NCBI RefSeq assembly: GCF_001815985.1
Contig: NZ_KV823534.1
Span: 33,533 to 97,532 of the forward strand
DNA: 64,000 nucleotides
Origin: Corynebacterium sp. HMSC27B11
GTDB lineage: Bacteria > Actinomycetota > Actinomycetes > Mycobacteriales > Mycobacteriaceae
Direction of reading: 5' to 3'
Below, in pieces: positions 33,488-42,409 of this stretch. Position numbers and translations under genes: made by a program. Numbering within the stretch: position 1 is the stretch's first letter; the number at the start of each line of letters is the position of its first letter. The notes under the pieces were generated by a model. It worked only from the letters and a program-made list of their open reading frames with translations, did not search any database and was not told the DNA's origin.

Positions 33488-34921
33488 GTGACTGCTGCAA
33501 AGAAGAATATTTCCAACGTCCTCGCCACCCGCTACGCCTCCCCGGAGATGACCAACCTGTGGTCCCCGGAGGAGAAGATCAAGATGGAGCGCCAGCTCTG
33601 GCTCTCCGTGATGAAGGCCCAGAAGGAACTCGGCATCGAGATCCCGGCTGAGGCCCCGGCCGCCTATGAGAAGGTCCTCGACCAGGTGGACCTGGGCTCC
33701 ATCGCTGAGCGGGAGAAGGTCACCCGCCACGACGTGAAGGCCCGCATCGAGGAGTTCAACGACCTCGCCGGCTTCGAGGAGATCCACAAGGGCATGACCT
33801 CCCGCGATCTCACGGAGAACGTGGAACAGCTGCAGATCTACCGCTCCCTCGTGCTGGCCCGCGATAAGGCTATCGCCGTCCTGAATCGGATCGGTCGCCT
33901 GGCCGGCGAGTACCAGGGGCTCGTGATGGCGGGTCGTTCCCACAACGTCGCCGCGCAGGCCACCACCCTGGGCAAGCGCTTCGCTTCCGCGGCCGATGAG
34001 CTGCTGCTGGGCCTGGCGCGCGCCGACGAGCTGTTGTCCCGCTACCCGCTGCGCGGAATCAAGGGCCCGATGGGTACCGCGCAGGACATGCTGGACCTGC
34101 TGGGCGGTGACGAGGCGAAACTCGCGCACCTGGAGACGCAGATCGCCGACGGTCTGGGCTTTGGTCAGGTATTCAACTCTGTCGGCCAGGTCTACCCGCG
34201 CTCCCTCGACTTCGACGCCCTGTCCGTCCTCGTGGAGCTGGGCGCGGCGATGAGCTCGCTGTCCATGACGATCCGCCTCATGGCGGGCAACGAGACCGTC
34301 ACCGAGGGCTTCAAGGAGGGCCAGGTCGGCTCGTCCGCGATGCCGCACAAAATGAACGCCCGCTCCTGCGAGCGCGTCGGCGGCATGCAGGTCCTGCTGC
34401 GCGGTTACCTGACGATGGCGGCTGACCTCTCGGGTGCCCAGTGGAACGAGGGCGACGTCTTCTGCTCCGTCGTCCGCCGCGTCGCCCTGCCGGATGCCTT
34501 CTTCACCTTCGACGGCATGTGCGAGACCTTCCTCACCGTGCTCGACGAGTTTGGGGCCTTCCCGGCGATGATCGAGCGCGAGCTGGAGCGCTACCTGCCG
34601 TTCCTGGCTACCACCCGCATCCTCATGGCTGCTGTGCGCGCGGGAGTGGGCCGCGAGACCGCCCACGAAGTCATCAAGGAAAACGCCGTGGGCATGGCGC
34701 TGGACATGCGCGAGCGTGGCGCGGAGCAGAACCTCATCGAGCGCCTGGCCAACGATGAGCGCCTGCCGATGAATGAGCAGGATCTCCACGGCGCCCTGGC
34801 TGACCGCAAGGCCTTCATTGGTGCGGCCGAGTCCCAGGTCGCCCGCGTGCTTGACCGCGTGGCATCCATCGTCGAGGCCCACCCAGACGCAGCGGCCTAC
34901 ACCCCTGGCGAGATTCTTTAA
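33488..34921 (+). CDS. purB: Adenylosuccinate lyase
   Basis: Cleaves SAICAR and adenylosuccinate with release of fumarate. The 477-aa product has N-terminal RYASPEMTNLWSPEEKIKMERQLW, KEVTRHDVKARIEEFN with the active-site His, GMTSRDLTENVEQLQ, and the fumarase-superfamily signature GSSAMPHKMNARSCERVGG. The GTG at 33488 is preferred because it lies seven bases behind a -10-like GATAAT; a GTG start without a ribosome-binding site fits a leaderless message. An ATG three codons earlier (33479) is the alternative. Confidence 0.96.
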   Translation: MTAAKKNISNVLATRYASPEMTNLWSPEEKIKMERQLWLSVMKAQKELGIEIPAEAPAAYEKVLDQVDLGSIAEREKVTRHDVKARIEEFNDLAGFEEIHKGMTSRDLTENVEQLQIYRSLVLARDKAIAVLNRIGRLAGEYQGLVMAGRSHNVAAQATTLGKRFASAADELLLGLARADELLSRYPLRGIKGPMGTAQDMLDLLGGDEAKLAHLETQIADGLGFGQVFNSVGQVYPRSLDFDALSVLVELGAAMSSLSMTIRLMAGNETVTEGFKEGQVGSSAMPHKMNARSCERVGGMQVLLRGYLTMAADLSGAQWNEGDVFCSVVRRVALPDAFFTFDGMCETFLTVLDEFGAFPAMIERELERYLPFLATTRILMAAVRAGVGRETAHEVIKENAVGMALDMRERGAEQNLIERLANDERLPMNEQDLHGALADRKAFIGAAESQVARVLDRVASIVEAHPDAAAYTPGEIL

Positions 34922-34960
34922 ACCGGCACCGCCCCCACGCAATTCGGTAAATTCGAAGGC

Positions 34961-35389
34961 GTGGGAGCATTGATTTGGTTTATCGCAGCCCTGGTCCTCG
35001 CCGGTCTTGAACTGGCGGCCGGGGAGTTCACCCTGCTCATGCTGGCCGGTGGCGCGACCGTCGGTGGCCTCGTGGAGTGGGCGGGCGCACCGACCTGGGC
35101 GGCGATCGTCGCCTTCGGCATCGCCACTGCTGGGCTGATCCTGTTCCTGCGCCCCATTCTTCGCCGCAGGATGCACGGACCGAAGGTGCTCGATACCTCC
35201 CAGCAGGCCTTGGTCGGCGCGACCGCTGAGGTTCTGGAGGACGTCGGCGCCCGCGGTGGGCAGATCCGCCTGGACGGTTCCATCTGGTCCGCGCGCTCGA
35301 TGGACCCATCTGAGACCTTCACAAGAGGCGAAGAGGTTCACGTCATCGATATTGATGGCCCGACCGCTGTCGTGTGGAAACACGGCTAG
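34961..35389 (+). CDS. NfeD-like membrane protein
   Basis: 142-aa short NfeD. Two to three membrane segments (LIWFIAALVLAGLELAAGEFTLLMLAGGATVGGL and AAIVAFGIATAGLILFL) are followed by a C-terminal OB-fold domain (VGATAEVLEDVGARGGQIRLDGSIWSARS, EEVHVIDIDGPTAVVW). The GTG at 34961 is seven bases behind a -10-like TAAATT, so it may be leaderless. It pairs with the SPFH gene 45 bases downstream; such pairs act together in membrane microdomain organisation or protein quality control. Confidence 0.88.
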   Translation: MGALIWFIAALVLAGLELAAGEFTLLMLAGGATVGGLVEWAGAPTWAAIVAFGIATAGLILFLRPILRRRMHGPKVLDTSQQALVGATAEVLEDVGARGGQIRLDGSIWSARSMDPSETFTRGEEVHVIDIDGPTAVVWKHG

Positions 35390-35434
35390 CGGGAAATCAG
35401 TCCGTGAAAGAACCAACCAGGAAACGGTAAACAC

Positions 35435-36652
35435 ATGTCCGGCATGATCTTCCTCTTAGTTCTGTTGGCTTTCATCGCTCTCGTCGTGGTGAAATCCATC
35501 GCTCTGATCCCCCAAGGCGAGGCGGCCGTCATCGAGCGGCTTGGTAGCTACACCCGCTCCGTGTCTGGCGGGATCACGGTCCTCGTTCCCTTTATCGACC
35601 GGGTCCGCGCCCGGGTGGACACCCGCGAGCGCGTGGTCTCCTTCCCGCCGCAGGCGGTCATCACGCAGGACAACCTGACGGTGGCCATCGACATCGTCGT
35701 GACCTTCCAGATCAACGACCCCGCTAAGGCCATCTACGGGGTGGATAATTACATCGTCGGCGTGGAGCAGATTTCTGTGGCAACGCTGCGCGACGTGGTC
35801 GGCGGCATGACGCTGGAGGAAACGCTGACCTCCCGCGAGACCATCAACCGCCGACTGCGCGGTGAGCTCGACGCCGCGACCGCCCGGTGGGGGCTGCGCA
35901 TCAGCCGAGTCGAGCTGAAGGCAATTGATCCGCCACCGTCCATCCAGCAGTCCATGGAGATGCAGATGAAGGCGGATCGCGAGAAGCGCGCGATGATCCT
36001 CACCGCCGAGGGCCGCCGGGAGTCGGACATCAAGACGGCTGAGGGTGAAAAACAGGCCCGCATCCTCTCCGCTGAGGGTGAGAAGCACGCTGCCATCCTG
36101 GCTGCCGAGGCTGAGCGCCAGGCGATGATCCTGCGCGCCGAGGGTGAGCGCGCCTCCCGCTACCTGGAAGCACAGGGTGAGGCGAAGGCCGTCCAGAAGA
36201 TCAACGCCGCCATCAAGGCTTCCAAGCTCACGCCGGAGGTGCTGGCCTTCCAGTACCTGGATAAGTTGCCGAAGCTGGCCCAGGGCGAGGCGTCGACGAT
36301 GTGGATGATCCCGTCCCAGTTTGGCGATTCCCTGGAGCAGTTCGCCAAGGCCTTCGCCAAGAAGGACGATGAGGGCGTATTCCGTTACGAGCCGGGCCAC
36401 GTGGACGAGGACACCCGCGAGAAGGCTGAGGCGGATAACACGGAGGAGTGGTTCTCCACGGCATCCGACCCGGAGATCGCCAAGGCCGTAGCCGCGGCGA
36501 ACGCGGTGGCCAATAAGCCGGTGGAGGAAGATCCGATGGATCCGACGCCTAAGCCAAAGCACGCCAGCAAGGAGCTCTCGGCTGAGCCGGTGCAGCAGCC
36601 CGCCCCGCAGGGTGTGGATCCGCAGAATATGTGGACGAACCCCACGAATTAG
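35435..36652 (+). CDS. SPFH/stomatin-like membrane protein (band 7)
   Basis: 405-aa QmcA/stomatin-type protein. One N-terminal membrane helix (about 3-20), then the SPFH domain (IPQGEAAVIERLGSYTRSVSGGITVLVPFIDRVRARVD..., VVGGMTLEETLTSRE), a long coiled coil of alternating AEGEK/AEAER units (about residues 180-250) that drives oligomers, and a disordered acidic/Pro tail of about 90 residues. It follows nfeD by 45 bases, which supports the function as an NfeD-SPFH pair. The gene pair is inserted between purB and purC. Confidence 0.92.
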   Translation: MSGMIFLLVLLAFIALVVVKSIALIPQGEAAVIERLGSYTRSVSGGITVLVPFIDRVRARVDTRERVVSFPPQAVITQDNLTVAIDIVVTFQINDPAKAIYGVDNYIVGVEQISVATLRDVVGGMTLEETLTSRETINRRLRGELDAATARWGLRISRVELKAIDPPPSIQQSMEMQMKADREKRAMILTAEGRRESDIKTAEGEKQARILSAEGEKHAAILAAEAERQAMILRAEGERASRYLEAQGEAKAVQKINAAIKASKLTPEVLAFQYLDKLPKLAQGEASTMWMIPSQFGDSLEQFAKAFAKKDDEGVFRYEPGHVDEDTREKAEADNTEEWFSTASDPEIAKAVAAANAVANKPVEEDPMDPTPKPKHASKELSAEPVQQPAPQGVDPQNMWTNPTN

Positions 36653-36703
36653 GGCGCGGCTGGGGGCGGGCTCGGCGGGGGTCTAGCCGGGTCCAATCGC
36701 GGT

Positions 36704-36718
36704 GCTAGACTGTCTAGC
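36704..36718. promoter_or_regulatory. Palindrome over the purC -10 region and start
   Basis: GCTAGAC-T-GTCTAGC is a perfect 7-1-7 inverted repeat. It contains the -10-like TAGACT (36706-36711) and ends two bases before the purC ATG at 36720. The right half GTCTAGCC occurs again at 36681-36688. It may be an operator, or a consequence of the leaderless promoter. Confidence 0.5.
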
Positions 36719-36719
36719 C

Positions 36720-37613
36720 ATGCGACCAGAATTGTCTGATTACGAGCACATTTCCGCGGGTAAAGTCCGCGAGATCTACGAGATCGACGCAGAGCACCTG
36801 CTGATGGTCGTCACGGATCGGATCAGTGCCTACGATTTCGTGCTCGACACCGATATTCCAGACAAGGGGCGGGTGCTCACCGCGATGAGTGCCCACTTCT
36901 TTGAGCAGATCGACTTCCCGAACCACCTCGCGGGACCGCTGGATGACGAGCGCATCCCCGAGGAGGTGCTCGGTCGCGCCATGGTGTGCAAAAAGTTGGA
37001 CATGGTTCCCTTCGAGTGCGTGGCGCGCGGCTACCTCACTGGCTCCGGTCTGAAGGAGTACGAGGCCACCGGAGCGGTTTGCGGCGTCAAGCTCCCGGAG
37101 GGCCTGGTCGAGGCCTCCAAGCTGGACGAGCCGATCTTCACCCCGGCGACGAAGGCAGAGGTCGGGGACCACGACGAGAACGTCGGCTTCGACGTCGTCG
37201 TCAATGACCTGGGGGAGGACCTCGCGGAAAGGCTGCGCACCGCAACCCTGGAGATCTACTCCCAGGCCGCGAAGATGGCCGAGGAAAAGGGCCTGATCCT
37301 GGCGGATACGAAGTTCGAGTTCGGCCTGGACAAGGCGGGCAACCTGGTGCTCGCCGACGAGGTGCTGACCCCGGACTCCTCCCGTTATTGGCCGGCTGAC
37401 GGCTACGAGGAGGGCAAGGTGCAGCCGAGCTTCGATAAGCAGTTCGTCCGCAATTGGCTGACCGGCCCGAAGTCCGGTTGGGATAAGAACGATGGCTCCC
37501 AGCCGCCGGAGCTGCCGGGCTCCGTGGTGGAGGCGACCCGGGCGCGCTACGTGGAGGCCTACGAGCGCATCTCCGGCAAGCGTTTCGCGGACTGGATCGG
37601 CAGCTGCGTCTAG
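36720..37613 (+). CDS. purC: SAICAR synthetase
   Basis: Joins CAIR and aspartate using ATP. The 297-aa product starts [22 protein letters not shown] and has [48 protein letters not shown] and [15 protein letters not shown]. The size (above the short 240-aa type) fits the actinobacterial form. The ATG at 36720 follows a TAGACT by eight bases with no ribosome-binding site, so a leaderless message is likely. Confidence 0.96.
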   Translation: MRPELSDYEHISAGKVREIYEIDAEHLLMVVTDRISAYDFVLDTDIPDKGRVLTAMSAHFFEQIDFPNHLAGPLDDERIPEEVLGRAMVCKKLDMVPFECVARGYLTGSGLKEYEATGAVCGVKLPEGLVEASKLDEPIFTPATKAEVGDHDENVGFDVVVNDLGEDLAERLRTATLEIYSQAAKMAEEKGLILADTKFEFGLDKAGNLVLADEVLTPDSSRYWPADGYEEGKVQPSFDKQFVRNWLTGPKSGWDKNDGSQPPELPGSVVEATRARYVEAYERISGKRFADWIGSCV

Positions 37614-37653
37614 AACACAGTCTGCACAGCAGGATCTAGAACACAGCCTGCAC
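37609..37653. repeat. 19-bp direct repeat at the purC stop
   Basis: TCTAGAACACAGTCTGCAC at 37609-37627 recurs with one mismatch at 37635-37653, eight bases apart. The first copy includes the purC stop codon, so the second copy looks like a local duplication. Confidence 0.8.
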
Positions 37654-37664
37654 GGCCGGGGGTG

Positions 37665-38648
37665 CTAAGCCCTCGGCGTAGCGTTCCCCGCACCGGACGG
37701 GACGGCTGAGAACAACCTCGGCGAAGAACCCGGATAAAGCTCAACCCCGCTCAACCATGGTGGTTGCGCGGGGTTTATGCGTTGCGCAGCGGGTGATCGC
37801 GCTGCGCGGGGCGGTGTCGCCGGTCGACTAGACGCGAGCGGCGTGCTTAGCGACCGCGGTGATGCCGTGGTGCGTGAGGTGTAGCGCCAGGTTACGGTCT
37901 GCGGGGCGACGTCGATGATGCCGGTGATCCAGCGGTCGCGTGCGCAGGTGTCGTGGCCGGTGGTCATCGGCTTGAGGTCCACGAAGGTGGAACGGGTGTC
38001 GCGGGAGGCATTCGCCGCTGCGCGCTGCAGGGCGTCCTCGACCGGGCGAGCCTTCACGACCAGGGACGGGGTGCCCTGTGGCAGCAGGTTCAGGTAGCAG
38101 GTCTGGCCGGCCGGGTTGGTGATCCGCGGGTAGCCCATGACCTTCACGCGGGCGTTCGGAGCCAGGCGCTTGACGTGGTTGACGGTGTTGCGGATGGATA
38201 CGCGCAGGTTGTTCTCGATCTGCGGAACCGGCATCTTGTCGTTCAGGATGTACGGGTAGGTGTCGTTAGCGCCGGCGAAGATGACGACCTCGCGGGTTGC
38301 GCCATTGAGCTTGCCGTCCTGGCGGGCCTTATTTGCCAGGCTGGTGATGTGCTTGCCACCGGTGCGGAAGGATGCGCCGGAGCAGGAGTAGTTGTCCACA
38401 GGGGCACGCTTAACGGAGGCGTAGGCGTGCTTGAAGCGGTCGTCGGAGGCGCAGCCCACGCCGTTCATCGGCTTCGGGTCGAGTGGAACGCCGCGCTGGG
38501 TCAGGTAGTGCTGGACGGTCGGGTTGGCCATAATCGAGTCGCCGAGCAGCACGGTGTTACCAGGTGCTGCGGAAGCCGTGGCAGGGGCCAGCATGGCGCC
38601 GAGAACAGCAACCACGGAGAGGGCGAGGGCCTTGAGACGCATATTCAT
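37665..38648 (-). CDS. Secreted SGNH/GDSL hydrolase, apparently frameshifted near the C-terminus
   Basis: As it stands the frame gives 327 aa: signal peptide (cleavage near residue 27, ASAAPG), GDSIM (Ser block), GVGCASDD, VVIFAGANDTY (Asn block). From about residue 250 the frame becomes an Arg/Pro/Ser-rich tail unlike the family. In the other frame the sequence continues PADRNLALHLTHHGITAVAKHAARV and stops at 37828-37830, which supplies the expected catalytic His. One C missing from a CCCC run (37903-37906 on the plus strand as GGGG) explains this. Intact extent would be 37828-38648. Start 38648 or 38642 (better spaced from AGG). Probably a pseudogene, a sequence error, or a slippage site. 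Confidence 0.8.
   Translation of the reverse strand: MNMRLKALALSVVAVLGAMLAPATASAAPGNTVLLGDSIMANPTVQHYLTQRGVPLDPKPMNGVGCASDDRFKHAYASVKRAPVDNYSCSGASFRTGGKHITSLANKARQDGKLNGATREVVIFAGANDTYPYILNDKMPVPQIENNLRVSIRNTVNHVKRLAPNARVKVMGYPRITNPAGQTCYLNLLPQGTPSLVVKARPVEDALQRAAANASRDTRSTFVDLKPMTTGHDTCARDRWITGIIDVAPQTVTWRYTSRTTASPRSLSTPLASSRPATPPRAARSPAAQRINPAQPPWLSGVELYPGSSPRLFSAVPSGAGNATPRA
37743..37778. terminator. Bidirectional terminator-like hairpin
   Basis: AACCCCGC (37743-37750) pairs with GCGGGGTT (37768-37775) and the inner CAACCA with TGGTTG. T follows on the plus side and AGCTTT-like sequence is found on the minus side. In the present frame it lies inside the aberrant tail of the SGNH gene, and would lie behind the intact stop, which supports the frameshift reading. 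Confidence 0.7.
37903..37906. other. Putative frameshift position in a G4/C4 run
   Basis: A run of four G (C on the coding strand). Adding one base would join the SGNH body to the in-family C-terminus. See the SGNH gene. Confidence 0.65.
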
Positions 38649-39023
38649 CCTATCTGTGGATTGGTGTAGAAGATTCGATGCTCGTTACAGGCGGATTGTA
38701 TTTGCTTCCCAGAGAAAATGAAACAAATGAGCATTATTGGGGCGCAAGTTACAGAAGTTGTGCAACTTACTGTGTTGCCCCGGTGGTTCTGGGGCGTGCC
38801 CCTGCGCAGCTCACCGGGCTCGTGATCCGTGTCCGGTGCGGGTGCTAGCTTAGGGGCTTAGCGAAACCGGGAGCTGTGTGCAGGCTGGCTGCCTGCCGGG
38901 GAGTGGTCCCCGCAGGTGGCGACCGAAACTGACTGCCATCCCAGCGCCAGTATAGCTGGCTCCCAGGTAACGAATTCATAACACTATCGTGTTTTGGCTA
39001 GAGAAGAAAGGTCAAGGGCTTTC
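38649..39023. other. Intergenic region with a possibly structured RNA leader
   Basis: The 375 bases separate the divergent SGNH and protease genes. Near the SGNH side it is AT-rich (about 38690-38770). At 38867-38967 several hairpins can form (GCAGG/CCTGC, CGGGGA/TCCCCG, TGGC/GCCA) enclosed by CCGGGAGC pairing with GCTCCCAGG. No known riboswitch class was recognised. No gene is seen. Confidence 0.45.
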
Positions 39024-41240
39024 GTGACTCAGGGCACTGAAGGGCAGCAGCAGAACCAGGGCGGTACCACGGCCGCTACCAGCGGGGACAAGCAAGCCCC
39101 GCGGCTAACCGCTCCCGTGGCCAAGAAGCTTGCCACCCAGCGCAGTTTCCATGGCCGTGACTTCAGCGATGACTACGAGTGGCTTCGGGATAAGGAAGCC
39201 CAGGAGGTTCTGGATCACCTCGCTGCCGAGGATGCCTTCGCCGTGCAGGAGACCGAGCATTTGAAGCCGCTACGCGAAGCCATCTACCAAGAAGTGAAGT
39301 CCCGCGTGCAGGAGACGGACATGTCCCTGCCCGTCCGTGCGGGCGACTGGTGGTACTTCTCCCGCTCGACGGAGGGGAAGAACTACGCCTCGATGTGCCG
39401 CGTTCCCGTCGATAACCCGGAGGACTGGACCCCGCCGCAGATCGACCCGGAGACCCCGCATCCGCGCGAGGAGGTCTTCCTCGACGTCAACGCCGAGGCC
39501 GAGGGCCACAACTTCTTCTCCCTCGGGGCGGCGAGCGTCACCCTCGACGGCACCCGCTTGGCCTACTCCGTGGACACCGCGGGCGACGAACGCTTCACCA
39601 TGTACTTCCGCGACTTGGCCACTGGCGAGCAGATCGGGGAGCCCATCCCGGATGTCTTCTACGGCGCGACCTGGGTCGGCCGCGACACGATCTACTACCA
39701 GAAGGTCGACGCCGCCTGGCGCCCGCACGAGGTCTGGCGCCACACGCTCGGAACCTCCGTCGAGGAGGACGAGCTGATCTACCGCGAGGAAGACGAGCGC
39801 TTCTGGACCGGCGTGGGCACCACCCGCTCCAAGCGCTTCCTGCTGATCGCCTCCTCCTCCAAGGTCACCAGCGAGATCTGGTACCTCGACCTGGAGGCCG
39901 AGGAGAAGGGCGAAGATGCGGAGCTGACCCGCATCCTGCCGCGCGAGAAGGGGGTTGAGTACGGCATCGACCACGCCCGCGTGGGTGGCGAGGAGTACTG
40001 GCTGGTCATCCACAACAAGAACGGCGTGAACTCCGAGCTGGGCTACCACCCGGTCGGCCAGATCGCCTCTCTGGACGACGTCACCGTCCTCGTTCCGCAC
40101 CGCGACGACGCCCGCATCGAGGGCGTGGACTGCTTCCAAAACCACCTCGTCCTCGAGGCCCGCGAGAACGCCGTCTCGAAGAGCTACCTGATGGACATCT
40201 CCGACGGCTGGTCCGAGTTCCGCCCGGTCGACTTCGGCGAGGAGATCGCCACCGTCGGGGCTGCCGGGAACAGCGAGTGGAACCCGCCCGTCCTGCGCTT
40301 CGTCTTTGCCTCCTTTACGACGCCCACCCGGGTCTACGAGCTCGACCTGGCTACCGGGGAGCAGATCCTGCGCAAGGAACAGCAGGTTCTCCCTGGCCCG
40401 GACGGCAAGGAATTCAACCCGGCTGACTACCAGGCCACCCGCATCTGGGCCACCGCACCGGACGGCGCCCAGGTCCCGGTCAGCCTGATCCACCGCGCGG
40501 ACGTCCCGCTCGACCGGGAGAATCCGGTGTTGCTCTACGGCTATGGCAGCTACGAGGCCTCCATGGACCCGGGCTTCTCCATCTTCCGGCTCTCCATGCT
40601 GGACCGCGGCGTGGTCTACGCCATCGCGCACGTCCGCGGTGGTGGCGAAATGGGCCGGCTTTGGTACGACAACGGCAAGGGGCTATCCAAGAAGAACACC
40701 TTCACCGACTTCATCGCCGTGGCAGACGAGCTGATTGCCCGCGGCATGACCAGCCCGCAGCGCATGGTCGCCGAGGGCGGATCTGCCGGCGGCATGCTGA
40801 TGGGCGCGGTCGCGAACATGGCAGGCGACCGCTTCGCAGGTATCGAGGCGATCGTGCCCTTCGTTGACCCGCTGACCTCCATGCTCATGCCGGAGCTGCC
40901 GCTGACGGTGACCGAATGGGACGAGTGGGGCGATCCCTACCACGACCCGCAGGTCTACGACTACATGGCGGAATACGCCCCCTACGAGAACATCACTGCC
41001 GATAAGACCTACCCGCCGATCCTGGCTGTGACCAGCCTCAACGACACCCGCGTTCTCTACGTCGAGCCCGCGAAGTGGGTGGCGAAGCTGCGCGACGTGG
41101 CGGGCGCGAACGTCCTGCTGAAGATCGACATGGAGTCCGGTCACGGTGGCGTCTCGGGCCGCTACAAGGCCTGGGAACAGGGCGCGTTCGAGACCGCCTG
41201 GGAGCTGGACCGCATGGGTGCCACCGAGCTGCTGGACTAG
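39024..41240 (+). CDS. ptrB: Prolyl oligopeptidase family serine protease (oligopeptidase B type)
   Basis: 738-aa S9A peptidase. An N-terminal disordered Gln/Gly-rich stretch of about 30 residues, then a beta-propeller domain (about 35-440) starting RSFHGRDFSDDYEWLRDKE, and the catalytic alpha/beta domain with VLLYGYGSYEASMDPGFS, AIAHVRGGGEMGRLWYDNGK, the nucleophile in AEGGSAGGMLMGAV, an Asp in SLNDTRVLY and the His in ESGHGGVSGRYK. The GTG at 39024 is preferred, with AAGGG five bases ahead; a TTG at 38994 would add 10 residues. It lies just before purSQL. Cytoplasmic, since no signal is seen. Confidence 0.93.
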   Translation: MTQGTEGQQQNQGGTTAATSGDKQAPRLTAPVAKKLATQRSFHGRDFSDDYEWLRDKEAQEVLDHLAAEDAFAVQETEHLKPLREAIYQEVKSRVQETDMSLPVRAGDWWYFSRSTEGKNYASMCRVPVDNPEDWTPPQIDPETPHPREEVFLDVNAEAEGHNFFSLGAASVTLDGTRLAYSVDTAGDERFTMYFRDLATGEQIGEPIPDVFYGATWVGRDTIYYQKVDAAWRPHEVWRHTLGTSVEEDELIYREEDERFWTGVGTTRSKRFLLIASSSKVTSEIWYLDLEAEEKGEDAELTRILPREKGVEYGIDHARVGGEEYWLVIHNKNGVNSELGYHPVGQIASLDDVTVLVPHRDDARIEGVDCFQNHLVLEARENAVSKSYLMDISDGWSEFRPVDFGEEIATVGAAGNSEWNPPVLRFVFASFTTPTRVYELDLATGEQILRKEQQVLPGPDGKEFNPADYQATRIWATAPDGAQVPVSLIHRADVPLDRENPVLLYGYGSYEASMDPGFSIFRLSMLDRGVVYAIAHVRGGGEMGRLWYDNGKGLSKKNTFTDFIAVADELIARGMTSPQRMVAEGGSAGGMLMGAVANMAGDRFAGIEAIVPFVDPLTSMLMPELPLTVTEWDEWGDPYHDPQVYDYMAEYAPYENITADKTYPPILAVTSLNDTRVLYVEPAKWVAKLRDVAGANVLLKIDMESGHGGVSGRYKAWEQGAFETAWELDRMGATELLD

Positions 41241-41358
41241 TTTTGCCACCTTCGGTGGTGGTGTCCTGCCACTTTTGGTCGCGTTTTCCGCCGCCTTCGG
41301 TCGCGCTTTTCGCCACCTGCGGAGCTGCTAATCCACCTCCTTCGGCGGCGCCATTCCA
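41241..41358. repeat. Degenerate tandem repeats behind the protease gene
   Basis: Variants of GCCRCCTTCGGTSG recur at about 41245, 41290, 41311 and 41333, often preceded by TTTT. The spacing is 21-23 bases between the last three. The units are diverged and also form short hairpins (CCACCTTCGGTGG). Confidence 0.6.
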
Positions 41359-41440
41359 ATAATTCCTTGGCCTTTCAGCCTGGTGTTAACATGGGCACGT
41401 ACTTAATGGATTTTTCCAACAGCTGGGAGCACTAGAGAAC

Positions 41441-41686
41441 ATGGCTCGTGTGGTTGTCAACGTCATGCCGAAGAAAGAAATTCTGGATCCCCAGGGGCAG
41501 GCCATCGTCCGCGCCCTTGGTCGTCTGGAGATCAGCGGGGTGCAGGATGTCCGTCAGGGCAAGCGCTTCGAACTCGAGGTCGATGACCAGGTGACCGAGG
41601 CAGATCTGGAGAAGATCGCCGCGGAACTGCTCGCCAACACCGTGATCGAGGACTACGAGGTCGTCACCGCGGAGGTTCAGCAGTGA
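41441..41686 (+). CDS. purS: FGAM synthase subunit PurS
   Basis: 81-aa small subunit that bridges PurQ and PurL in the three-part FGAM synthase. [30 protein letters not shown] is the family signature; [16 protein letters not shown] residues end the fold. The stop overlaps the purQ start (GTGA). Confidence 0.96.
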   Translation: MARVVVNVMPKKEILDPQGQAIVRALGRLEISGVQDVRQGKRFELEVDDQVTEADLEKIAAELLANTVIEDYEVVTAEVQQ

Positions 41687-42351
41687 GCCCCCGCATCGGA
41701 GTAATCACCTTCCCGGGCACCCTCGATGACGTCGACGCCCTGCGCGCCGTCCGTCTCGCCGGGGGCGAGCCCGTCGAGCTGTGGCACGCGGACGCTGACC
41801 TGAAGGACGTCGACGCCGTCGTCGTCCCGGGTGGTTTTTCTTATGGCGACTACCTGCGCGCCGGGGCCATCGCCGCGATCGCGCCGGCCATGCGCTCCGT
41901 CGTCGAGGCCGCAGGCCGTGGCCTGCCCGTCCTGGGCATCTGCAACGGCTTCCAGATCCTGCAGGAAGCAGGGCTGCTGCCGGGTGCGCTGACCCGCAAC
42001 GAGGGCCTGCACTTCGTGTGCCGCGACATCGAGCTCGAGGTGGAGAACAACTCCACCCCATGGACCTCCGGCCTGGAGAAGGGATCCACCCTGCTGGTCC
42101 CGTCCAAGCACGGCGAGGGCCGCTTCCAGGCGGATGAGGAGACCCTCAAGCGCCTCGAGGGGGAGGGCCAGGTTGTCTTCCGCTACGTGGTGAACCACAA
42201 CGGCTCCCGCAACTCCATCGCGGGCGTGTGCAGCGAGAAGGGCAACGTCGTTGGCCTCATGCCGCACCCAGAGCACGCCGTGGAAGAGCTCACCGGACCG
42301 TCCACCGACGGCCTCGGCATGTTCCAGTCCGTCCTTCACAGCCTGGTCTAG
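41683..42351 (+). CDS. purQ: FGAM synthase subunit PurQ (glutaminase)
   Basis: 222-aa class I glutamine amidotransferase that feeds ammonia to PurL. Nucleophile elbow [13 protein letters not shown] (Cys near residue 86), [18 protein letters not shown], and the His/Glu pair in [12 protein letters not shown]. The GTG start at 41683 overlaps the purS stop by four bases, so purS and purQ are translationally coupled. Confidence 0.96.
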   Translation: MSPRIGVITFPGTLDDVDALRAVRLAGGEPVELWHADADLKDVDAVVVPGGFSYGDYLRAGAIAAIAPAMRSVVEAAGRGLPVLGICNGFQILQEAGLLPGALTRNEGLHFVCRDIELEVENNSTPWTSGLEKGSTLLVPSKHGEGRFQADEETLKRLEGEGQVVFRYVVNHNGSRNSIAGVCSEKGNVVGLMPHPEHAVEELTGPSTDGLGMFQSVLHSLV

Positions 42352-42409
42352 GGCCTCACCGGCTACCAGCGAGAACTTTTTCAAGAAAGTAGTTCAGGGA
42401 AGTAGTTCT

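Noticed and set aside
38867..38967. Known riboswitch (c-di-AMP, cobalamin, yybP-ykoY, fluoride)
   Set aside because: Local pieces such as GGGGAGTGG recall conserved cores, but the remaining invariant parts of each class are missing.
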